Below, piece after piece: positions 58,341 to 64,000 of a stretch of 64,000 nucleotides of DNA. Made by a program: the position numbers and the translations under genes. The stretch comes from JBFMCC01 sp037445635 (GTDB taxonomy: Bacteria; Chloroflexota; Anaerolineae; Anaerolineales; Villigracilaceae), in NCBI GenBank assembly GCA_037445635.1, contig JBBIKC010000012.1, positions 1-64,000 of the forward strand. The letters are read 5' to 3'. The first letter of the stretch is position 1, and each line of letters begins with the position of its first letter. A model generated the notes under the pieces. It was not told the origin of the DNA, did no database searches, and worked only from the letters and a program-made list of their open reading frames with translations.

Positions 58341-60248
58341 ATGCTTTTCGATAAGTCTCGTCCCAACATTCGAAATCGTTTCGTCCTGCTCGGCGATCTG
58401 GTCCTGATCGTCATCTCGGTGCTGGGCAGCTTTTTCCTGCGCCTGGATGTGGGTGAGGTTTCGTTTTATTTTCCAGCCATGTTCATCATGTCCGTGGTGG
58501 CGCTTCTGGTCAAGGTGCCGCTCTTTTATTTTTTCGGCCTCTACCGCCGTTTGTGGATCTATGCCAGCACCGGCGAACTAAAACTGATCGCCGCCGCCGT
58601 GACAGCCGGCTCGGTCCTGACCAGCGCCGTCATGAGCGTCATCCTGCTGGCGGCAAACAGCCGGGAAGTCGTCCTGGGCATGCCGCGCTCTGCGCTCGGC
58701 ATTGACTGGCTTCTGTCGCTGGTTCTCATCGGCGGCTCGCGTTTTGCCCTGCGCATTCTTGCCGAACAGGCGGGCGGCTATCGCAACGCGAAGAGTAAGC
58801 GCGCCGTTATCATCGGGGCGGGCGACGCGGGCGCGCTGGTGGTGCGCGAACTTCAAAAATCCTCGCAACTCAATTTGATTCCCGTCGGCTTTCTCGACGA
58901 CGATCCCGCCAAACAACGCCACGAGATCTACGGCGTGCGCGTCATCGGCAAGATTGCCGACCTGCCCGGCGTGCTGGACGCGCGCCGCATTGACGAAGTC
59001 ATCATCGCCATTCCCTCCGCGCCCGGCAGCGTGGTGCGCCGTGTCACGGATATTTGCCGCGAGAAGAATATCCCCTCGCGTACCATGCCGGGCATCTACG
59101 AACTGCTCGGCGGCAAGGTCAGCGTCAGCCGCCTGCGCGAGGTGGATATCACCGACCTCCTGCGCCGCGACCCGGTGCGCGTCAACGACGAGATCGTCGG
59201 GCAGGCGCTCGAGAACAAACGCGTCCTCGTCACCGGCGCGGGCGGCTCGATCGGCCGCGAACTGTGCCGCCAGATCGCGCGGCGCGGACCCGCTCAACTC
59301 GTCCTGCTCGGCCACGGCGAGAACAGTATCTTCGAAATCTTCCTCGAACTGCGCGAGGACTACCCCGACATCGTCCTCCTGCCCGTTATTGCCGATGTGC
59401 GCGACCGTGAGCGCATTGCCTCGGTTTTCGCCGCGCATCGGCCGCAGGTCGTCTTCCACGCCGCGGCGCACAAACACGTCCCGTTAATGGAGGCGAACGC
59501 GGCCGAGGCGGTAACCAACAACGTGATCGGCACCCAGGTCATGGTCGAGGCGGCCGCGGCGGGCAAAGTCGAACGCTTCGTCCTCATTTCCACCGATAAG
59601 GCTGTCCGCCCCGCAAACGTGTACGGCGCGACCAAACGCCTCGCCGAAATGCTCGTGCTCGACGCGGCGCGCGCCGCCGGCCTTCCGTTCAGCGTCGTAC
59701 GTTTCGGCAACGTGCTCGGTAGCCGCGGCTCCATCATCCCGCTCTTCAAGGCGCAGATCGCGCGCGGCGGCCCGCTCACCATCACGCATCCCGACATGCG
59801 CCGCTTTTTCATGACCATCCCCGAAGCCGTGTATCTTGTCTTACAGGCGGCTTCGATGGGGCGGGGCGGTGAGACCTTCGTGCTCAACATGGGCGAGCCG
59901 GTCCGCATCCTCGACCTGGCCGAGGACTTGATTCGACTCTCCGGCCTCGAGCCCGGCCGCGATGTTGAAATTACCTTTACAGGGACTCGCCCCGGCGAAA
60001 AACTGACCGAGGAACTCTGGGATGCCGGGACGCCGCTGGACCGCACGCCTCACCCCGACATCTTCCGTCTCGCCTCCTCCGAGACGTTGGCCGGGCGCGC
60101 CCTTCGAGAGGCCGTGGACTCGCTCCAGGCCGCCAGCCATCGCGCCGACGCTGCGGCCATCTTCCGCATCCTGAACGAGTCTGTGCCCGGCGCTTCGATT
60201 CGCGAGCCCGAAACTCCCTCGATGCTTGATGCAGCCTCGCTGATTTAA
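58341..60248 (+). CDS. FlaA1/CapD-type NDP-sugar 4,6-dehydratase (membrane form)
   Basis: 635-residue long-form enzyme: four N-terminal helices (about 14-125), a first Rossmann domain (RAVIIGAGDAGALVVREL) and the catalytic domain from about 290: VLVTGAGGSIGRELCRQIA, VFHAAAHKHVPLME, LISTDKAVRPANVYGATKRLAEML. This resembles WbpM-type UDP-GlcNAc 4,6-dehydratases. The membrane part and first domain suggest action at the inner face beside the sugar transferase. Six bases separate it from the epimerase gene. Confidence 0.93.
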   Translation: MLFDKSRPNIRNRFVLLGDLVLIVISVLGSFFLRLDVGEVSFYFPAMFIMSVVALLVKVPLFYFFGLYRRLWIYASTGELKLIAAAVTAGSVLTSAVMSVILLAANSREVVLGMPRSALGIDWLLSLVLIGGSRFALRILAEQAGGYRNAKSKRAVIIGAGDAGALVVRELQKSSQLNLIPVGFLDDDPAKQRHEIYGVRVIGKIADLPGVLDARRIDEVIIAIPSAPGSVVRRVTDICREKNIPSRTMPGIYELLGGKVSVSRLREVDITDLLRRDPVRVNDEIVGQALENKRVLVTGAGGSIGRELCRQIARRGPAQLVLLGHGENSIFEIFLELREDYPDIVLLPVIADVRDRERIASVFAAHRPQVVFHAAAHKHVPLMEANAAEAVTNNVIGTQVMVEAAAAGKVERFVLISTDKAVRPANVYGATKRLAEMLVLDAARAAGLPFSVVRFGNVLGSRGSIIPLFKAQIARGGPLTITHPDMRRFFMTIPEAVYLVLQAASMGRGGETFVLNMGEPVRILDLAEDLIRLSGLEPGRDVEITFTGTRPGEKLTEELWDAGTPLDRTPHPDIFRLASSETLAGRALREAVDSLQAASHRADAAAIFRILNESVPGASIREPETPSMLDAASLI

Positions 60249-60250
60249 CC

Positions 60251-61222
60251 ATGCCCGAAGTCTCCCTTGCCGAGTGGCGATCGTTTGTCGAGGCGCACCC
60301 CGACCTGCATCTGTTGCAGACCGCGGAGTGGGGCGAGTTGAAGTCCGCCTTTGGCTGGGACGCGGTTCGGATTCTCTCTGGTGATGCAGGGATTCAAATC
60401 TTGTTTCGAAGACTACCGCTTGGCTTCACGATCGCCTATGCCCCAAAACCTTTCCAGGGGTTTGAACAGCTTTCGCGCGAAATAGATCTCGTCTGCCGCC
60501 GAAAGCGGGCTATCTTCTTAAAACTTGAACCCGACTCGTGGGAAAACGGTTTCATCCTTCATCCTTCATCCTTCATCCTTTCCAGGCATAACATTCAACC
60601 CCCTCGCACCCTCATCGTTGACCTGCGCGGAACAGAAGATGAAATCCTGGCGCGCATGAAACAGAAGACGCGCTATAACATCCGCCTGGCCGGGAAGAAG
60701 GGAGTCGCCGTCCGCGCCTGGGACGACATCCCCGCGTTCCACAAAATGCTGTTGGTCACGGGTGGGCGTGACAAATTCGGCGTTCATTCTCTCGAATATT
60801 ATCGCCGCGCCTACGAGTTGTTTCACTCGGCGGGCATGTGCGAATTGCTGGTCGCGGAATACGAGGGCAGGCCCCTCGCCGCGCTGATGGTCTTCGCGCG
60901 CGGGCGGCGCGCCTGGTACGTCTATGGCGCGTCCAATGATGAGGAGCGGAATCGCATGCCGACCTACCTCCTGCAATGGGAGGCCATGCGCTGGGCGCGC
61001 TCCAAAGGCGCGGAAGAATACGATCTGTGGGGCGTCCCTGATGAGGAGGAAGAAACGCTGGAAGCCAATTTCGAATCCCGCCGGGATGGCTTGTGGGGCG
61101 TCTACCGCTTTAAGCGCGGCTTTGGCGGCGGGTTGAAACGCGCGGTACAGGCGCGCGACAGAGTTTACATGCCGCGGCTGTATCGTTTATATTTGTGGCG
61201 TTATGGCGGCGTCACAGAGTGA
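60251..61222 (+). CDS. FemAB-family peptidyltransferase-like protein (copy 1)
   Basis: 323-residue double-GNAT-fold protein of the FemA/FemB family, which adds amino acids from tRNA to the peptidoglycan stem peptide. LLQTAEWGELKSAFGWDAVR, ARMKQKTRYNIRLAGKKGV, YVYGASNDEERNRMPTYLLQWEAM and EEYDLWGVPDEEEE are family blocks. A 7-base repeat tract at 60551-60580 encodes FILHPSSFIL in the linker before the PPRTLIVDL strand. Start two bases after the previous stop. Confidence 0.9.
   Translation: MPEVSLAEWRSFVEAHPDLHLLQTAEWGELKSAFGWDAVRILSGDAGIQILFRRLPLGFTIAYAPKPFQGFEQLSREIDLVCRRKRAIFLKLEPDSWENGFILHPSSFILSRHNIQPPRTLIVDLRGTEDEILARMKQKTRYNIRLAGKKGVAVRAWDDIPAFHKMLLVTGGRDKFGVHSLEYYRRAYELFHSAGMCELLVAEYEGRPLAALMVFARGRRAWYVYGASNDEERNRMPTYLLQWEAMRWARSKGAEEYDLWGVPDEEEETLEANFESRRDGLWGVYRFKRGFGGGLKRAVQARDRVYMPRLYRLYLWRYGGVTE
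60551..60580 (+). repeat. Heptanucleotide tandem repeat inside the first femAB-like gene
   Basis: Four full TTCATCC units plus two bases. The unit is not a multiple of three, so gain or loss of one copy shifts the frame. Confidence 0.95.
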
Positions 61223-61305
61223 CGATGTCTATTTGCCTTGCTCGGATTCCTGCTCCCCTTCGGCTTGCGCGCTGGATGCCGTCCTGGCACCGTTGAGACT
61301 GTCCA

Positions 61306-62451
61306 ATGCGATCTCCCTGGAATCGGATTATCGCTTCATTGCCCAACCCTCACTTCCTCCAAACCTACGAATGGGAACAGGTGAAGGCGAAATATGGTTG
61401 GAGTCCGTTGTATGCTGTGTGGGGCGCGAACGGCGAATTCAAAGTTGAAAGCAATTCTGAAATTCTTTCTTCTTTCGCCTCTCCTGTTGTCGCGGCCGCG
61501 CTGATTCTAAAGAAGACCGTCCCGATTCGCGGCCTCGCGGCGAAATTGTCCATTCTCTACGCGCCGAAAGGTCCATTGCTGGATTGGAACAATACCGCTC
61601 TCCGCGCGCGCGTGCTGGACGATTTGCAATCCTTTGCGAAGAGACAGGGCGCGGTCTTCCTGAAAATTGACCCTGATCTCATCTTGGGAACCGGTATCCC
61701 GGGCAAGGAGGGTGCAGCCGAAGATGCCAAGGGACAGGCGGTCGCCTCCGAATTGAAGCGTAGAGGGTGGATGTTCTCTACGGATCAAATCCAATTCAGA
61801 AATACGGTTCTGGTTGACTTGTCTGCATCCGAAGAAGAGATGCTGGCGCGCATGAAGCAGAAGACGCGCTACAACATTCGCCTCGCCGAGAAGAAGGGTG
61901 TTGTGGTGCGTGTAGGCAGTATGGGGGATTTGCCAATGCTCTACAAAATGTATGCCGAGACTTCGGTCCGCGACGGCTTTGTAATTCGAGAAGAAAGTTA
62001 TTATCGAACTGTCTGGCAGACCTTCCTGCAACCTTCCAACTTGCCAGCCTGCCAACCGCTCATTGCCGAAGTGGACGGTCAGCCCGTGGCCGCGCTGTTT
62101 CTCTTTATGTTTGCGGGCCGCGCATATTACGTCTATGGCATGTCGCGCGACGCGCACCGCGAAAAAATGCCGACCTATCTCTTGCAATGGGAAGCCATGA
62201 AGCGCGCTAAATCCGCGGGCTGCACGGTCTATGATCTGTGGGGCGCGCCCGAGGAATTCAACGAAAGCGATACGTTGTGGGGCGTCTATCGTTTCAAGGA
62301 GGGACTCGGCGGCCGCGTCGTCCGTACCCTCGGTGCGTGGGACTTCGCGCCGAACAAACTCTGGTACAAAATGTATGCCGAGGTCATGCCGCGCCTGTTG
62401 GACATCATGCGCTGGCGCGGACGGGCGCGCACGCGCCGGGCAGTGGAGTAG
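61306..62451 (+). CDS. FemAB-family peptidyltransferase-like protein (copy 2)
   Basis: 381-residue paralogue of the preceding gene with the same blocks: FLQTYEWEQVKAKYGWSPL, ARMKQKTRYNIRLAEKKGV, YVYGMSRDAHREKMPTYLLQWEAM and YDLWGAPEEFNESDTLWGVYRFK. The longer middle (QGAVFLKIDPDLILG to MFSTDQIQFRNTVLVDL) is the ordinary form, without a heptamer tract. An in-frame stop at 61294 limits the start to the ATG at 61306. Two FemAB proteins often add successive residues of a bridge; here that is inference. Confidence 0.9.
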   Translation: MRSPWNRIIASLPNPHFLQTYEWEQVKAKYGWSPLYAVWGANGEFKVESNSEILSSFASPVVAAALILKKTVPIRGLAAKLSILYAPKGPLLDWNNTALRARVLDDLQSFAKRQGAVFLKIDPDLILGTGIPGKEGAAEDAKGQAVASELKRRGWMFSTDQIQFRNTVLVDLSASEEEMLARMKQKTRYNIRLAEKKGVVVRVGSMGDLPMLYKMYAETSVRDGFVIREESYYRTVWQTFLQPSNLPACQPLIAEVDGQPVAALFLFMFAGRAYYVYGMSRDAHREKMPTYLLQWEAMKRAKSAGCTVYDLWGAPEEFNESDTLWGVYRFKEGLGGRVVRTLGAWDFAPNKLWYKMYAEVMPRLLDIMRWRGRARTRRAVE

Positions 62452-62457
62452 AACACA

Positions 62458-63570
62458 ATGAAAATATCCTCTCTCACCCTCACCCATCTCCGTATGCCTC
62501 TCGTCTCGCCGTTCGAGACCTCCTTTGGCCGCCAGAGCGAGCGCGACTGCATCCTCGTCACCCTTCGCGCCGACGGCTTGACAGGCTACGGCGAATGTGT
62601 CGCCGACCGCGCCCCGGGCTATTCGTACGAGACCAGCGGCACTGCCTGGCACGTCTTGAAGGATTTCATCGCACCGCTGATTTTGGGACAGGAGGTCACT
62701 GATGCTCTCGACTTCCAGCGCCGCGTGGACGGTATCCGCGGACACAACCTCGCCAAGGCGGGCGTCGAGATGGCGGTCTGGGATCTGCTCGGCAAGCGCG
62801 AGGGCAAATCCCTGCGCGAACTCTTCGGCGGCGCGCGCACCAAAGTCGAGGTGGGAGTCTCGGTCGGGTTGCAGGAATCGCCCGAGGTCCTGGTGCGAAC
62901 CGTGAATGATTACGTCGAGTCTGGCTATGCGCGCGTCAAGTTGAAGATCAAGCCGGGCCGCGACGTGGACGATGCGTCCGCGGTGCGCCGCGCCTTCCCG
63001 AATCTGCGTTTGCAGGTGGACGCCAACTCAGCCTACTCGCTCGAATCGGCTCAGGGTCTCAAGCCGCTGGATGATTTGAATTTGCTGTTGATTGAACAAC
63101 CGCTTTTTGAAGACGACATCTGGGAACATCACAAATTGCAAAAGCAATTCCGCACGCCGATCTGCCTCGACGAAAGCATCGTATCGCCGCGCCACGCGCG
63201 CTACGCGCTGGAAATGCAGGCCTGTCGCATCATCAACATCAAGGCCGGGCGGCTGGGCGGTCTGAGCCAGGCGCTGGCTGTTCACGAGCTGTGCCGCGGC
63301 GCGGGCGTGCCGGTCTGGTGCGGCGGAATGCTCGAGACGGGCGTCGGCCGCGCTTCCAATCTCGCGCTGGCGGCGCTCCCCGGCTTCACCCTGCCGGGCG
63401 ATATCTCCGCCTCCGACCGTTATTACGCGCTCGACATTACCAGCGAGCGCTTCGTCCTGAACCCCGATAGTACAATTGACGTCCCCTCCGCGCCCGGGCT
63501 TGGCGTTACAATCAACCCGCCTGCTTTGAAACAGTTTACGGTTGATGAGGTCAGCCTGAAGCCCGAATGA
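62458..63570 (+). CDS. menC: o-Succinylbenzoate synthase / enolase-superfamily protein
   Basis: 370-residue enolase-superfamily enzyme. The N-terminal capping domain has PFETSFGRQSERDCILV; the barrel has KLKIKPGRD (Lys pair), VDANSAYS (metal Asp), LIEQPLFEDD (Glu), CLDESI (Asp) and INIKAGRLGG (Lys). CGGMLETGVGRASNLALAALPGF is typical of MenC, which dehydrates SHCHC in menaquinone synthesis. This branch often also racemises N-succinyl amino acids. No other men gene is in the window; it starts six bases after the FemAB gene. Confidence 0.88.
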   Translation: MKISSLTLTHLRMPLVSPFETSFGRQSERDCILVTLRADGLTGYGECVADRAPGYSYETSGTAWHVLKDFIAPLILGQEVTDALDFQRRVDGIRGHNLAKAGVEMAVWDLLGKREGKSLRELFGGARTKVEVGVSVGLQESPEVLVRTVNDYVESGYARVKLKIKPGRDVDDASAVRRAFPNLRLQVDANSAYSLESAQGLKPLDDLNLLLIEQPLFEDDIWEHHKLQKQFRTPICLDESIVSPRHARYALEMQACRIINIKAGRLGGLSQALAVHELCRGAGVPVWCGGMLETGVGRASNLALAALPGFTLPGDISASDRYYALDITSERFVLNPDSTIDVPSAPGLGVTINPPALKQFTVDEVSLKPE

Positions 63571-64000
63571 TCCTGACGCCATTTCGCCGATTCCTGTTTT
63601 TCGCCTCCTGCTTTTTGTTCTTTCTTTCGGCCTGTCTGCCTACGCCGAATCTCTTCGGCGCGCCGCCGCCCAGGCCGACGAGCCCCTTCCCCGCGCAGTT
63701 TCCGACCGCATCGCCTGCATCCGCGGAAATGCCTATCGTTCCACCCACACTCACTTCCGCGCCGCCCTTGACTTTGTGGATTGGCGAGTCACTGCCGCCC
63801 ATCCTGCGCGCCGAGGCCGAGGCGTGGGGGCTTCCGCCCGCGCCGAGTCCTGATTCTGCCATGTTGGTACTCGACGCCTCGCTCATGCCTCATTCTGTCA
63901 ATGCTCAATGGATTTATGCACTGGTCGCGCCCTTCCCGACCGTGGCCGACGGCGTGACGCTGGACGAATTGAAACAAACATGGGGCGGCGCTTCTGCCGG
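63567..64000 (+). CDS. Predicted lipoprotein, 3' truncated by the window
   Basis: The frame is open from the ATG at 63567, overlapping the menC stop by four bases, to the window end (144 codons). The signal peptide has lipobox FFLSAC (Cys near residue 23), then a Pro/Ser/Thr-rich tether to about 68 and the start of a folded domain: LWIGESLPPILRAEAEAWGL, MLVLDASLMP, WIYALVAPFPTVADGVTLDEL. From memory this resembles the N-terminal region of some CapA-type envelope proteins, but too little is visible to assign it. Confidence 0.75.
   Translation, partial: MILTPFRRFLFFASCFLFFLSACLPTPNLFGAPPPRPTSPFPAQFPTASPASAEMPIVPPTLTSAPPLTLWIGESLPPILRAEAEAWGLPPAPSPDSAMLVLDASLMPHSVNAQWIYALVAPFPTVADGVTLDELKQTWGGASA

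Noticed and set aside
61203..61448. 81-codon open frame between the two femAB-like genes
   Set aside because: It overlaps the start of the second femAB-like gene in another frame and has no ribosome site or motif.
1..64000. tRNA, rRNA, prophage, transposase or toxin-antitoxin genes
   Set aside because: None was recognised in the gaps or open frames; small untranslated RNAs cannot be excluded by reading alone.

Overview
The window is a GC-rich, gene-dense chromosomal segment that looks like a member of Chloroflexota, most likely class Anaerolineae. This is inferred from family content and not from a search: a complex I operon with two nuoM-like genes, a bacterial V/A-type ATPase next to F-type Fo genes, DUF3048 lipoproteins, a DUF5667/DUF5666 anti-sigma protein, paired FemAB ligases, and many small palindromic repeats. 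No rRNA, tRNA, CRISPR array, transposase or phage gene was recognised.

Layout. 1-6342: 3' end of a complex I operon (nuoL partial, nuoM, second nuoM, nuoN). 6379-8719: F-type Fo genes (atpI, a, c, and b carrying a delta C-terminal domain), ended by a terminator; no F1 alpha, beta, gamma or epsilon gene follows. 8902-17643: nine-gene V/A-type ATPase operon. 17838-20851: F420-type reductase, MurE-like ligase, acetyltransferase. 20887-25519 (minus): methyltransferase, two paralogous DUF3048 lipoproteins split by an SdrD-B-like domain, HIT protein. 25639-28103: an AT-rich orphan membrane gene, xseA-xseB, and a YuiD-like protein. 28188-30706 (minus): MurJ and an FkbM methyltransferase. 31118-36717: secreted PLD lipoprotein, DUF5666 lipoprotein with an Asn/Asp/Ser tail, GT-C-like membrane protein, ECF sigma factor and its membrane anti-sigma partner. 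36824-44364: HerA-like ATPase, ICMT-like methyltransferase, VanW protein, Trm112-like zinc protein, HEAT protein, LytR-CpsA-Psr protein. 44416-45602 (minus): two related membrane-anchored proteins of unknown function. 45934-51415: CpaF ATPase and a STAS / HATPase / five-GAF-PP2C partner-switching set. 51642-54925: secreted coiled-coil protein, RidA, two-component system. 54955-64000: envelope polysaccharide and peptidoglycan-bridge genes, menC, and a truncated lipoprotein.

How they work together. The first 18 kb is an energy-conservation block: complex I builds an ion gradient that the ATPases can use or regenerate. Much of the rest builds, decorates or senses the envelope (MurE, MurJ, FemAB, LCP, VanW, glycosyltransferases, lipoproteins), with three regulatory units interspersed: ECF sigma/anti-sigma, partner switching, and histidine kinase/response regulator.

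Two genome-level traits recur. Many start codons sit 6-9 bases after a TATAAT-like box, which predicts leaderless transcripts. Small palindromic or tandem repeats lie between genes and, in at least three cases (murJ, xseA, first femAB-like gene), inside coding sequence.
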